From Acidobacteriota bacterium (GTDB lineage: Bacteria; Acidobacteriota; Terriglobia; 20CM-2-55-15), in contig JAJEEE010000078.1 of NCBI GenBank assembly GCA_022821145.1, forward strand, positions 1-39,266: 39,266 bases of DNA, written 5' to 3'. Numbering within the stretch: the stretch's first letter is position 1; each line of letters opens with the position of its first letter. Below, piece after piece: positions 1 through 7,981 of the stretch. The translations under genes and the position numbers were made by a program. Under the pieces are notes generated by a model. That model had not been told where the DNA came from, did no database searches, and was given only the letters and a program-made list of their open reading frames with translations.

Positions 1-1010
1 ACACGCTGCTCGGTTACGCCGTCCGGCGCCGGCTCGCGGACGATCCGCAACAGACGCTCATCGACATCCTGCCCCCGGGCACGAGCGCGTACACGGTCCC
101 CGACCTCGACCCGGAGCTGGCGTACCTGTTCGCGGTGACCGCGATCGCCCAGGACAACACCGAGTCGGCCCCGGCCTCGACCCTGGCGCCGGTCACGCCG
201 TCGGTCCAGGCCTTCGACGGCACCCGGCTGTGGTTCATGGTGACGCTGGTGCTGTTCTCCGGCGCCGTCGTCGTCTTCATCCGCATGGCGCGGACCGGCC
301 GCGACCTCAAGGTCCGCAAGATCGCCGGCCTGGAGGCCGTCACCGAAGCCGTGGGGCGCGCCACCGAGATGGGGCGGTCGTGCCTGTACGTGCCGGGCAT
401 CCAGGACATGAACGACATCCAGACGATCGCGTCGATGAACGTCCTGTCGCACGTCGCGCGGACCGCGGCCGAGTACGACGCGAAGCTCGAGGTGCCGACC
501 AGCAAGTCGCTGGTCATGACGGCCGCGCGCGAGACCGTGGAGACCGCGTTCCTGTCGGCCGGGCGCCCGGACGCCTACAACCCGGACCTGATCTACTACG
601 TGACCGACGAGCAGTTCGGCTTCGTCGCCTACGCGCAGGGCATGATGGTCAGGGAGAAGCCGGCCGCGTGCTTCTATCTCGGGTCGTTCTTCGCCGAGTC
701 GCTGATCCTGGCCGAGATGGGCAACTCGATCGGCGCCATCCAGGTGGCGGGCACCGCGCAGCCGGCGCAGCTTCCGTTCTTCGTGGCGGCATGCGACTAC
801 ACGCTGATCGGCGAGGAGTTCTTCGCCGCGTCGGCCTACCTGTCCGGGGAGCCCGACCAGATGGGCAGCCTGAAAGGCCAGGACGTGGGCAAGCTGATCG
901 TGGCGGTCGGCATCCTGGCGGGGGTGGGAGGCATGACGCTGGCCGCCGTCACCGGCTCCGACCTGATCCAGTCGATGGTGGACTACTTCACGCAGCGGAT
1001 GTTGACGTAG
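1..1010 (+). CDS. DUF6754-like membrane protein, 5' partial
   Basis: The frame is open from the window edge (first whole codon at 3), so the N-terminus is missing. The first ~65 residues look like the end of a fibronectin type III domain (a TYTVPDLDP-like loop followed by YLFAVTAIAQ). Next comes one transmembrane helix (LWFMVTLVLFSGAVVVFIRM), then a ~200-residue soluble domain containing LYVPGIQDMNDIQTIAS, KPAACFYLGSFFAES and QLPFFVAACDYTLIGEEFF, and a second hydrophobic helix near the C-terminus (LIVAVGILAGVGGMTLAAV). I recognise the soluble domain as resembling DUF6754, which has no known function. A start at 135 is possible but would cut through the FN3-like domain, so the partial reading is preferred. 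It leads a row of four co-directional membrane genes and probably works with them. Confidence 0.8.
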   Translation, partial: TLLGYAVRRRLADDPQQTLIDILPPGTSAYTVPDLDPELAYLFAVTAIAQDNTESAPASTLAPVTPSVQAFDGTRLWFMVTLVLFSGAVVVFIRMARTGRDLKVRKIAGLEAVTEAVGRATEMGRSCLYVPGIQDMNDIQTIASMNVLSHVARTAAEYDAKLEVPTSKSLVMTAARETVETAFLSAGRPDAYNPDLIYYVTDEQFGFVAYAQGMMVREKPAACFYLGSFFAESLILAEMGNSIGAIQVAGTAQPAQLPFFVAACDYTLIGEEFFAASAYLSGEPDQMGSLKGQDVGKLIVAVGILAGVGGMTLAAVTGSDLIQSMVDYFTQRMLT

Positions 1011-1114
1011 GGGCTCGCTGTGACAGTTCTGGCACGTTCGAAGGGAACATTTTATCGGGCTGACGCCTCGGCTACCGCCGCGGCAATCGACTCCGCAATC
1101 GCTGCGTTGTCCAC

Positions 1115-1135
1115 CCGCGGCGAGGAACGCCGCGG
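1115..1135. repeat. Palindromic element, copy 1
   Basis: A perfect 8-bp stem (CCGCGGCG / CGCCGCGG) encloses the loop aggaa. It lies between the first and second membrane genes. The same loop and stem recur at 14242-14262 with the outermost C-G pair changed to T-A, so pairing is kept. On the minus strand it continues into GCCGCGGGTGGACAA, which is also found at 14401-14415. This is probably a dispersed REP-like palindrome. It lacks a T-tract, so it is not a classical terminator. Confidence 0.65.
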
Positions 1136-1186
1136 ATACCAGGGGACACGTGGTCGAGGCCGCGTTTCGCCGCTGACGCCTGGACG

Positions 1187-1885
1187 ATGAAGCGCTCCGT
1201 CCCATTGCTGATCACGGCCGTCGGCGGCTTCGCCCTGATCGTCGCGTACTTCATTCCCTACACCGAGGCGCTGGGCGAAACGGTTGCGGTCTGGTTCGAC
1301 ATCCTGGCCGCCATCGCGTTCATCCTCGGGGGCGGCAACCTGCTCAAGCAGCACCTGAAGAAGATTTCCGACCGCGGCCCCGGTTGGGGCTACTCGGGTG
1401 TCGTGATCGGATCGTTCCTGATCACGTTGTTCATCGGGCTGAGCAAGGTCGGCGTGCCGCCGCTGGCCGAGTTCCCGGACTTCGCCTGGTCGGGCGACTT
1501 CATCGGCATCGGGACCCCGTTCTGGTTCATCTACCAATACGCGTTCGTCCCGCTGACCGCGACGATGTTCGCCATGCTGGCCTTCTACATCGCGTCCGCC
1601 GCGTTCCGCGCCTTCCGGGCCAAGAACCTGGAAGCCATCCTGCTGCTGGGGACGGCGTTCATCATCCTGCTGGGCCGCACCTTCGCCGGCGTGGCGTTGA
1701 CGAACTGGATCGATCCGACCGGCCCGTTCGCCGGACTGCGGATCGAGAACCTGACGGTCTACATCATGAGCGTCTTCAACACGGTCGGCAACCGCGCCAT
1801 CATGATCGGCATCGCGCTGGGCATCGTGGCCGTGTCGTTGAAAGTCCTGCTGGGCGTGGACCGCTCGTACCTGGGCAAGGAGTAG
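1187..1885 (+). CDS. Multi-pass membrane protein of the DUF6754 neighbourhood
   Basis: This 232-residue protein is almost entirely hydrophobic, with about six predicted transmembrane helices: roughly residues 5-23, 35-53, 70-92, 115-137, 146-165 and 195-216. The N-terminal helix (PLLITAVGGFALIVAYFIPY) is preceded by MKRS, as in an inserted first helix. I recognise no catalytic motif. It follows the DUF6754-like gene by 176 nt, a gap that holds a palindromic element, and precedes the next gene by only 3 nt, so it is cotranscribed with the genes downstream. The start at 1187 is the first ATG of the frame and lacks a clear Shine-Dalgarno. A role as integral subunit of a membrane complex is inference from context. 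Confidence 0.75.
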   Translation: MKRSVPLLITAVGGFALIVAYFIPYTEALGETVAVWFDILAAIAFILGGGNLLKQHLKKISDRGPGWGYSGVVIGSFLITLFIGLSKVGVPPLAEFPDFAWSGDFIGIGTPFWFIYQYAFVPLTATMFAMLAFYIASAAFRAFRAKNLEAILLLGTAFIILLGRTFAGVALTNWIDPTGPFAGLRIENLTVYIMSVFNTVGNRAIMIGIALGIVAVSLKVLLGVDRSYLGKE

Positions 1886-1888
1886 GCG

Positions 1889-2854
1889 ATGGCCGACTTC
1901 GTTCTCAACCAATGGTGGCTCCTGGCGGCGATGATCCTGTCGCTCGTCCCGCTGGTCCTGCAGTTCACCCGCGATGGCGTGATGCCGACGCTGGAGACGC
2001 TGGACCGGCGCTGGATATTCCTGATCATGTTCTGGGCCGTGCTGGTGCCCATCTACTACATCGGCGTGACCGGCGAGACGTTCCCCGAAACCCCCAGCGC
2101 CCTGGCCGAGGCGACGTTCGAAGAGATCGAGCGGCTGGAGGAGGGCGACCGGCTGCTGCTGGCGTTCGACTTCGACCCGGCGAGCGAGGGCGAGCTGGGG
2201 CCGATGGCGACCGCGTTCGTCAAGCACGCGGCCGAGAAGCGGCTCCGGCTGTACTTCATGGCGCTCTGGCCGATCGGGCCCCAGATGATCGCCGACGCGA
2301 TCAACGAGATCATCCTGGTGGACTACCCGGACATGGTCTACGGCGAGGACTACGTCAACCTCGGCTTCAAGTCGGGCAACGAGGGCGTGATCAAGGTGAT
2401 CGTCACGAACCTCAGGGAGCTGTACACGACCGACGCGCGGGGCACGGCCATCGGCGACATCCCGATGATGGAAGGCATCGAGAACATCCAGCAGATGGAC
2501 CTGGTGGTCAACATCTCGGCGGGGTACCCGGGCACGAAGGAATGGGTCCAGTACGCGGTGACGCCCTACCCGGACCGCATCCGGTTGGTCGGCGGCGCGA
2601 CGGGCGTGCAGGCCCCGCTGCTCTACCCCTACATCCCGGAACAGTTGCCGGGACTGCTGGGCGCAATCAAGGGCGCGGCCGAGTACGAGAGCCTGGTGAA
2701 CGCCGCCTACGGCGGTGACGACACCGACCCCAAGTATCTTGAGGCGCTCCGGCGGATGGGCCCGCAGCTTGTGGCCCACCTACTGATCATCGGCCTGATC
2801 ATCGCCGCCAACGTCATCTTCTTCCTGAATCGACGGAGGGTCGCACGGTCGTGA
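1889..2854 (+). CDS. Membrane-anchored protein with central soluble domain
   Basis: This 321-residue protein has two N-terminal hydrophobic helices (about 8-26 and 46-64), a ~210-residue soluble domain and a C-terminal helix (LLIIGLIIAANVIFFL) followed by RRRVARS, a positive stop-transfer end. The soluble domain contains LLLAFDFDPASEGELGP and a Gly-rich segment (VNISAGYPGTKEWV, GGATGVQAPLLYPYI), suggesting an alpha/beta fold. I do not recognise a named family. The gene starts 3 nt after the stop of the preceding membrane gene, and its stop overlaps the next start (GTGA at 2851-2854), so the three are translated together. It is probably a subunit of the same unknown complex. Confidence 0.75.
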   Translation: MADFVLNQWWLLAAMILSLVPLVLQFTRDGVMPTLETLDRRWIFLIMFWAVLVPIYYIGVTGETFPETPSALAEATFEEIERLEEGDRLLLAFDFDPASEGELGPMATAFVKHAAEKRLRLYFMALWPIGPQMIADAINEIILVDYPDMVYGEDYVNLGFKSGNEGVIKVIVTNLRELYTTDARGTAIGDIPMMEGIENIQQMDLVVNISAGYPGTKEWVQYAVTPYPDRIRLVGGATGVQAPLLYPYIPEQLPGLLGAIKGAAEYESLVNAAYGGDDTDPKYLEALRRMGPQLVAHLLIIGLIIAANVIFFLNRRRVARS

Positions 2855-3774
2855 AGCGGGACACCCTGGTCTGGACGCTCCTGATGGTCGTCGGCGCCGC
2901 CGCGCTGTTCGGCCGGGCCGTGTTCACCACGGACGGCATGGGCCGCGAGTACGTCGAAGCGGTTCCGGTGGGCGCGGACGGCCAGCAGATCCAGTTCCAG
3001 GCGTCGACCTACGGCGCGTTCCTGGCCGCCCAGGCCGCGGACCCCAACCAGACCGACATCCAGTTCAGCCTGCCCCGCAGCATCGGCTTGTGGATCGCCG
3101 CGCTGTTCACACTGGCCATCCTGTCGTTCCTGTACGGCGACAACCCGTTCTACCGCGTGGCCGAAGCCATCGTCGTCGGGGTGTCGGCCGCCTACTGGAT
3201 GGCCGTCGGCTTCTGGACGGTCATCGTCCCCAACCTGCTCGCCAAGATCGCCCCCGGCATGATCCAGGGCTGGGCCATGCCCGGTCTGACGGGACCGGAA
3301 GCCGATCAGAACCTCTGGTACGTCGTCCCGCTCATCCTGGGCGTCATGCTGCTGTGGCGCCTGGCGCCCACGGGCGCCTGGATATCGCGCTGGCCGCTGG
3401 CCTTCATCATCGGCACGACGGCGGGCCTCAGGATGATCGCGTTCCTGCACGGGGACTTCCTGGCGCAGATCCGCAACTCGATCGTCCCGCTGGTGGTCCT
3501 GACCCAGGAGGGCTTCGACCTGTCGGCGTCGCTGACGAACCTGATCGCCGTCGTCGGCGTGCTCTGCTGCCTGGCGTACTTCTTCTTCTCGTTCGAGCAC
3601 AAGGGCATGGTCGGGCACGCCGCCCAGGCGGGCATCTGGATCCTGATGATCACGTTCGGCGCCGCGTTCGGCTACACGGTCATGGGCCGCATCGCGCTGG
3701 TCGCCATCCGCCTGGAGTTCCTGCTCGACGACTGGCTGTGGCTGATCGACCCGATCGGGCGGCGGATCGCGTAG
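2851..3774 (+). CDS. Multi-pass membrane protein, last gene of four-gene cassette
   Basis: This 307-residue protein begins with GTG at 2851, overlapping the preceding stop in a GTGA arrangement; an AGG-rich site (ggaggg, 2835-2840) sits just upstream. An N-terminal helix (VWTLLMVVGAAALFGRAVF) is followed by a ~50-residue extracytoplasmic segment and then by several further helices (for example IGLWIAALFTLAILSFLYG and LIAVVGVLCCLAYFFFSF). The helix and loop pattern suggests a polytopic protein with the segment at ~25-80 outside the membrane. I recognise no catalytic motif. Translational coupling to the previous gene points to fixed stoichiometry in one complex, whose function is unknown. Confidence 0.75.
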   Translation: MKRDTLVWTLLMVVGAAALFGRAVFTTDGMGREYVEAVPVGADGQQIQFQASTYGAFLAAQAADPNQTDIQFSLPRSIGLWIAALFTLAILSFLYGDNPFYRVAEAIVVGVSAAYWMAVGFWTVIVPNLLAKIAPGMIQGWAMPGLTGPEADQNLWYVVPLILGVMLLWRLAPTGAWISRWPLAFIIGTTAGLRMIAFLHGDFLAQIRNSIVPLVVLTQEGFDLSASLTNLIAVVGVLCCLAYFFFSFEHKGMVGHAAQAGIWILMITFGAAFGYTVMGRIALVAIRLEFLLDDWLWLIDPIGRRIA

Positions 3775-3891
3775 CGACGCCTTTCCCGGCGACGTACCGA
3801 ACATCGAAACGCTTGCAGACTACTCGCCTACGTGTACGATTTCCGCTTAGACAAAGGGCGACGAACAGGACGTTTGACGGGAGGACCGGTC

Positions 3892-4569
3892 TTGAAGCGC
3901 TTTAACGTGGTGATTCCTAAGGACGACGGTGGCATTGAAGTCTACCCGATGAAGCAATGGCTCAGGGACCATCCCGACGAGTTGCCCGGTTGGGATCCGA
4001 CATCGAGCACATCGCATCAATTGCGCAATGCCCTAAAGAAGAAGGGATGGCGTGTTAAGGAGACCGAAGCCGAAGTGCGGATGATGACGCCCGGCGGACG
4101 ATCCGTCGATTCGCTGCTGGGAGACAACGGCGACGACATCGATGATGGGGAATCGGAAGCCGCGTTCGCGCTCGAGTATCAGTTGCGGGATTTTCTGGCC
4201 CAGAATCTGCATGCCATTCCCGTGGAGGCAAAAACCCTCCATCTCTATGTTGACTCGACCGGGAAGGACGGGATCGAGTACGCAACCGACGTAGGACCCA
4301 TCGACATTCTCGCTGTGGACGACACTGGCGCTTTTGTGGTATTCGAACTGAAACGCGGACGCAGTCCAGATCACGCGATTGGTCAATTGTCACGGTACAT
4401 GGGTTGGGTGAAGTTGACCATCGGAAAGGGACAACCGGTTCGTGGCGTGATTGTGGCCAAGACCATCAGCAAGAATCTGCGCTACGCGGTGACAGTGGTT
4501 CCCGACGTGAGCCTCTTTGAGTACGAAATCAGTTTCGCCCTAAAGGCGATTGATGGCGCGCAACATTGA
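3892..4569 (+). CDS. NucS/DUF91-like endonuclease-fold protein
   Basis: This 225-residue protein has a PD-(D/E)xK-type nuclease core in its C-terminal half. IDILAVDD supplies the Asp, VVFELKRGRS supplies the E-x-K, and AIGQLSRYMGW matches the helix that follows in the NucS/DUF91 family. The N-terminal ~90 residues (start KRFNVVIPKDDGG) form a small unassigned domain. The preferred start is TTG at 3892, because GGGAGGA (3879-3885) lies 6 nt upstream; GTG at 3832 would add 20 residues with no ribosome site. NucS proteins cut mismatched or branched DNA, but many DUF91 homologues are uncharacterised and may act in defence. It is transcribed alone, 117 nt after the membrane cassette. Confidence 0.75.
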   Translation: MKRFNVVIPKDDGGIEVYPMKQWLRDHPDELPGWDPTSSTSHQLRNALKKKGWRVKETEAEVRMMTPGGRSVDSLLGDNGDDIDDGESEAAFALEYQLRDFLAQNLHAIPVEAKTLHLYVDSTGKDGIEYATDVGPIDILAVDDTGAFVVFELKRGRSPDHAIGQLSRYMGWVKLTIGKGQPVRGVIVAKTISKNLRYAVTVVPDVSLFEYEISFALKAIDGAQH

Positions 4570-4820
4570 CCATCACGAGCGATAAGGAAGGCGAATCCCA
4601 GGTACTGTCACAGACTTCGTATGCGAGTGCCGCGGTTGTAGCCGTTTGACCTCAACTGGCCTGCCGATTCGATCGGCAGTCGCGGCACAGGCTGTTGTCA
4701 TCGAATTTCAGGACTTACTGGTAGGTCGCTCAAGGTTCCGATAGTAGAGGGAAAATATCGTTGACGGCATGCGATCTTGTCTTGGGACATCCAGCTGGAC
4801 CTGCTGGCAGGAGGATCTTG

Positions 4821-5363
4821 ATGCCTAGAGGGAGGCACAGTAGACAACCGCAGAAGCGTGCAGCCCCCGACAGTGTGTGCCCGGACACGCATTCGATGAT
4901 CGAGAATGCCAAGTCGTTGCAACGCGTTGCGAAAGAACTGGAGTCGACTCGAACCGATTCTCCACAATCGGACCCCTTGCTCTTCAACGGAACGACACTG
5001 GCGACTGCGATCTTGTTGCCGCTGGCGACCGAGCTCGCACTCAAGGCCTTGGTCTGTCTCGAACGGAAGCAAGCCCCGCCTCGCACTCACAACTTGTTGA
5101 AGTTGTTCGAGCAACTAGAGCTGGAAACACAGGAATCGCTTCGGACAAGAATGCCGGGTTGGCCCGAGATAATCGAAGTGGCCCCTTTCGAATACGGATC
5201 ACTTCCTGAGATACTCTGGTCTCACAGCGATGCCCACACCCACTGGAGGTTTATTCACGAAAAACGATGGGGTGTGTTTCGAAGCGGTGAACTGAGTCAA
5301 GCGTTGACATTGATAACAGATGTGTACGATAAGCGGTGGCGTCGAGAAATCGAGGGCCTGTAA
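4821..5363 (+). CDS. HEPN-like protein
   Basis: This 180-residue protein has a mainly helical composition. The segment LATELALKALVCLER followed by THNLLKLFEQL is the pattern seen in HEPN and AbiV-like proteins, where the first helix carries an acidic residue and a Lys, and the TH.L motif begins the next helix. The C-terminal WRFIHEKRWG resembles the position of the R-x4-6-H ribonuclease motif, but the spacing is not canonical, so activity is uncertain. ATG at 4821 is preferred because AGGAGG (4809-4814) sits 6 nt upstream; an in-frame ATG-less extension to 4761 has no such signal. HEPN proteins are often toxin or defence RNases. No MNT-type nucleotidyltransferase partner is present. Confidence 0.55.
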   Translation: MPRGRHSRQPQKRAAPDSVCPDTHSMIENAKSLQRVAKELESTRTDSPQSDPLLFNGTTLATAILLPLATELALKALVCLERKQAPPRTHNLLKLFEQLELETQESLRTRMPGWPEIIEVAPFEYGSLPEILWSHSDAHTHWRFIHEKRWGVFRSGELSQALTLITDVYDKRWRREIEGL

Positions 5364-5439
5364 GTCTAGTATTCCCACGCCAGCCCGGAGCTTTCGGCAC
5401 CTCATTGTTGTGGGTCGGGCGCGGACTGAAGAAGGTCGG

Positions 5440-5595
5440 GTTCCCTATCCCCGTGAAGGTAATGAGGACGACATAGGCCGGGCGTATGGGCTGGCGCCGC
5501 ATGTTCCCTATCCCCATGTGGGGTAATGAGCGGCGCTTCCAACAGGACATGTTCGACCGTCCGACAGGTTCGCTATCCCCATTCGGGATCATGCG
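5440..5595. CRISPR. Three-unit CRISPR-like repeat, probably decayed
   Basis: Three related 27-28 nt units lie at 5440-5466, 5503-5530 and 5568-5595. Units 1 and 2 share GTTCCCTATCCCC at the start and GGTAATGAG at the end; unit 3 keeps the start with one change and diverges at the end. Unit 2 carries a hairpin, CCCCA-TG-TGGGG. The intervening sequences are 36 and 37 nt and unrelated to each other. Period, hairpin and length resemble type I-E-like arrays, but the units are not identical and no cas gene or leader is visible. The third unit overlaps the stop codon of the AbiEi-like gene. It could instead be an unrelated tandem hairpin repeat. Confidence 0.45.
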
Positions 5596-6416
5596 TCGAC
5601 CTCCGGCGAACGCCGGACGACGACACGCCATCGGGGATTGCGCAAGCGCGGCACGGGCGCGAAATCCGGGTTTCGCGCCTGCTGGCGGTCGAGCTCGGTC
5701 CAGGCGAGCGGCCCTCGCGCCCGCAGTATATCCAGCGTCGCCCCGGTAACTGCTTCGTGGCCGAGGTGGTCCAAAAGATGCCCGAGGCGCTGCACGACCG
5801 ATCTCTCCACGAGCCCCGAAAGTGCTCCGAGTTGCCCGGGATCGATCTTCGGCCCAAGGTCCGAAAGGACCGTGGCAACGTGGTCGAGGCCGCCGGACGC
5901 CTGCGGATAGCGCAGCAGATCGATGGCGGTCAGCGCGGGCGACGATATCTTCATCGCCCCGGTGTCGGTCTTGTAGTCCTCGATTCCGGCGGCTGCCGCT
6001 TTCATATCCTTGCGGAAATAGAAGACGAGAACGGTGCGGCCGGCGCGGATCCTCGGCAGGCGCTTCGCCGTGACGACCTGGAACTCCATGACGGCTTGGT
6101 GCGTCGCGCCGTGGAACTCCGCGGCCTTCAGGAGACCGACGTAGTAGGCCTGATCCTCGCGGCGCATGAGCGCGTCGATGAACCACCCCGGCGGCGGCGC
6201 GCCCCACGATGCATACTGAGGCGGAACGACAACGTAGAAACCCTGTCGCGGGTTCAGAAGCACCTTGCGGCGCTGCAACCGCTCGGCCGCATCCAGGAAC
6301 GCGCCGTGCTCGACGCCGAGCGCCCGCTCGGCCTCCTGGGCGTTAAAGACCAGCCGGCCGGCGGAGAGCAAATTTCCGACATAGTCTGACAGGGTGGATC
6401 GCTCTTGAGGAATCAT
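5589..6416 (-). CDS. AbiEi-type antitoxin / transcriptional regulator
   Basis: This 275-residue protein matches the AbiEi antitoxin family of type IV toxin-antitoxin systems. The N-terminal ~85 residues form a winged-helix domain (LLSAGRLVFNAQEAERAL, then LLNPRQGFYVVVP), followed by the C-terminal AbiEi domain (WFIDALM, YYVGLLKAAEFHGATHQAVMEFQV). In characterised AbiE systems AbiEi represses its own promoter and counteracts the AbiEii nucleotidyltransferase toxin without direct binding. No AbiEii gene follows here: transcription runs into the CRISPR-like repeat and then a gene on the other strand. The start at 6416 is directly downstream of a palindromic operator candidate. The gene may be a remnant or a stand-alone regulator. 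Confidence 0.85.
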   Translation of the reverse strand: MIPQERSTLSDYVGNLLSAGRLVFNAQEAERALGVEHGAFLDAAERLQRRKVLLNPRQGFYVVVPPQYASWGAPPPGWFIDALMRREDQAYYVGLLKAAEFHGATHQAVMEFQVVTAKRLPRIRAGRTVLVFYFRKDMKAAAAGIEDYKTDTGAMKISSPALTAIDLLRYPQASGGLDHVATVLSDLGPKIDPGQLGALSGLVERSVVQRLGHLLDHLGHEAVTGATLDILRARGPLAWTELDRQQARNPDFAPVPRLRNPRWRVVVRRSPEVDA

Positions 6417-6418
6417 GT

Positions 6419-6458
6419 CACGATATCCGCGTATATAGCGGATATTGCGACACGATAT
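6419..6458 (-). promoter_or_regulatory. Candidate AbiEi autoregulatory operator
   Basis: Just upstream of the antitoxin start lie perfect inverted arms ATATCCGC (6423-6430) and GCGGATAT (6438-6445) separated by 7 nt. The octamer cacgatat also occurs as a direct repeat at 6419-6426 and 6451-6458. AbiEi proteins are known to bind inverted repeats in their own promoters, so this is the likely operator. The occupancy model is inferred. Confidence 0.65.
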
Positions 6459-6695
6459 CTCATTTCTGGGAACGAACTTCCACTCCGGATCCCCCGCGGG
6501 TTCATCGGGAACGACGGATTCGTTGGAACCCAGGGCGTTCGATCGGTAGCCAACCGTAGGTCGAATTCCACGAGCGGGCGCCCGCCCACACCTTTTCTGC
6601 CGGCAAGGGTTGGGTGGGCGACGATACCGTGTCCGCGGCGAACGGGATGCGGAACCCGATCTGCGGTAACATCGATCGACATCGGGTGCACGTCG

Positions 6696-7022
6696 ATGCA
6701 GAACTTCAATCTACAGCGCCCACGGCGGCCGATCGACCAAGCGCCTTTGGCGCGATTCTCGGATGACGCGCTGTACGGCCGTAGCCGGGACAACAAGCAG
6801 GGCGACCGTGTCGTCGGTGGCTTGGTTCTTACGATAGTTCTTTGGACGGCTTTCTATTTCGGCGTGTTCCTGCCCGGCGTCGCCGTCGCCGGCGCGAGCT
6901 TTCTGATCTACAAGGCCTACAGGGTCTACAAGCGACGCGGCGAACCACGGGATGCTGGCCATCTGGATCTCCGCTTCCGGCCGAAACCACCCGGCGATGA
7001 CCGTCCAAGCACCAGCGATTGA
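6696..7022 (+). CDS. Small two-helix membrane protein
   Basis: This 108-residue hypothetical protein has a polar N-terminus of ~45 residues, then two adjacent hydrophobic segments (VVGGLVLTIVLWTAFYFGVF and GVAVAGASFLIYKAY) and a basic, Pro-rich tail (KRRGEPRD...FRPKPPGDDR). The helical hairpin places both ends on the same side, probably the cytoplasm because of the Lys/Arg-rich tail. ATG at 6696 begins MQNFNLQRP; the frame is open further upstream, but that part has low-complexity shadow composition. No family was recognised and no clear ribosome site is visible. It stands alone between the antitoxin and a secreted protein gene. Confidence 0.5.
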   Translation: MQNFNLQRPRRPIDQAPLARFSDDALYGRSRDNKQGDRVVGGLVLTIVLWTAFYFGVFLPGVAVAGASFLIYKAYRVYKRRGEPRDAGHLDLRFRPKPPGDDRPSTSD

Positions 7023-7115
7023 CAGTTCGGGGCCGCGCGTCCGACTTCACCGCCAGCGCGGGTGCCGTGGCCGTGCAATGACCCGCCGGCGACGTACCGG
7101 ATTGGAGTCAGAGTG

Positions 7116-7781
7116 ATGATCCTCCCGTTGCTTCTGGCAGGTCACGTCGCGTTCATGCAAGCGCAGAATCCCGTGGCTCCCGGCGTAGACGTCATGCTCG
7201 AAATGACTGCGGGCACGCCGGTGTGGTGCCAGGGCCCTGTTCCTCCGTTTTTCGCCGGGCAGGTCGAGGGAACCCCGGACGACGTCACGCTTCGGCTTCC
7301 GTTGAGGGTGCGTTACCGGAACCAGGGTTCCGAGACGGTTCTTCTTCCGGCCGGGTTTCACGCTCTCACCGAGATGACCGTGGACGGGCAGGACGAGTCC
7401 ACGATCTTGCGCGACCGGCGGCGCCCCATGGATGTCGAGGCGGCGCTGGCCGCGCCGGATCCCGAAGCCGGCGATTTCCTGATCCTCGATAGCGATGTGC
7501 GCTACCTGACGCGCTGTCTCTCCGATATCGATCCCGGATGTTCCGCCGACGGCGCCGTCATACGGGTGGTCGACGGTTCTTCGGGACTGGACTTGCGCGG
7601 GCAGACGCTTCGGATCGTGATGACGCGCGACCATCGGCCGCTGCCGCCCGAGGCGGTCGCCGCGTTGAACGAGCGGTGGGCGGACTACGGGACGGTTTGG
7701 GCGGGCGTCCTGGAATCGGAGGCGGTGACGATCAACGTTCTCGAGAATCCCCTGACGCGAGATTGCACGCTGCCCCGGTAG
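7116..7781 (+). CDS. Secreted hypothetical protein
   Basis: This 221-residue protein starts with a short hydrophobic signal-like segment (MILPLLLAGHVAFMQAQ), so it is probably exported. The body is predicted to be beta-rich: VTLRLPLRVRYRNQGSETVLLPAGF is typical of an immunoglobulin-like strand pattern. Three to four Cys residues (WCQGP, TRCLSD, PGCSAD, DCTLPR) could form disulfides, consistent with export. ATG at 7116 is chosen because GGAG at 7104-7107 lies 8 nt upstream; GTG at 7113 is also possible. I recognise no named family. It is monocistronic as far as the sequence shows. Confidence 0.6.
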   Translation: MILPLLLAGHVAFMQAQNPVAPGVDVMLEMTAGTPVWCQGPVPPFFAGQVEGTPDDVTLRLPLRVRYRNQGSETVLLPAGFHALTEMTVDGQDESTILRDRRRPMDVEAALAAPDPEAGDFLILDSDVRYLTRCLSDIDPGCSADGAVIRVVDGSSGLDLRGQTLRIVMTRDHRPLPPEAVAALNERWADYGTVWAGVLESEAVTINVLENPLTRDCTLPR

Positions 7782-7981
7782 TCGCCGTCGAAGGCCGCGC
7801 ATGCCGGCCGTCTGCCGCTCCCGCGCATCCATGAGCGCGCCGCTCCGGCGGCAGACGTGGGTTTCGTTCCGGGATCGCATGGACCCCTCGGACCGCGTTG
7901 TGTCCGCGATCGGTTGTCGTGGACGGGAGGGAAATCGCCCTCACGTAGGCGACGGGCGCGAAACGGAATGCCTGGCGGCCG

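Noticed and set aside
1052-2779. Long open frame of 575 codons on the minus strand opposite the membrane genes
   Set aside because: Its composition is dominated by Arg, Asp, Gln, Val and His, typical of the antisense of GC-rich genes, with no recognisable domain; the plus-strand genes show membrane helices and coupling.
5372-5400. A fourth upstream CRISPR-like unit
   Set aside because: Only ttccc and a loose hairpin are shared and the spacing (69 nt) is off; similarity is not above chance.
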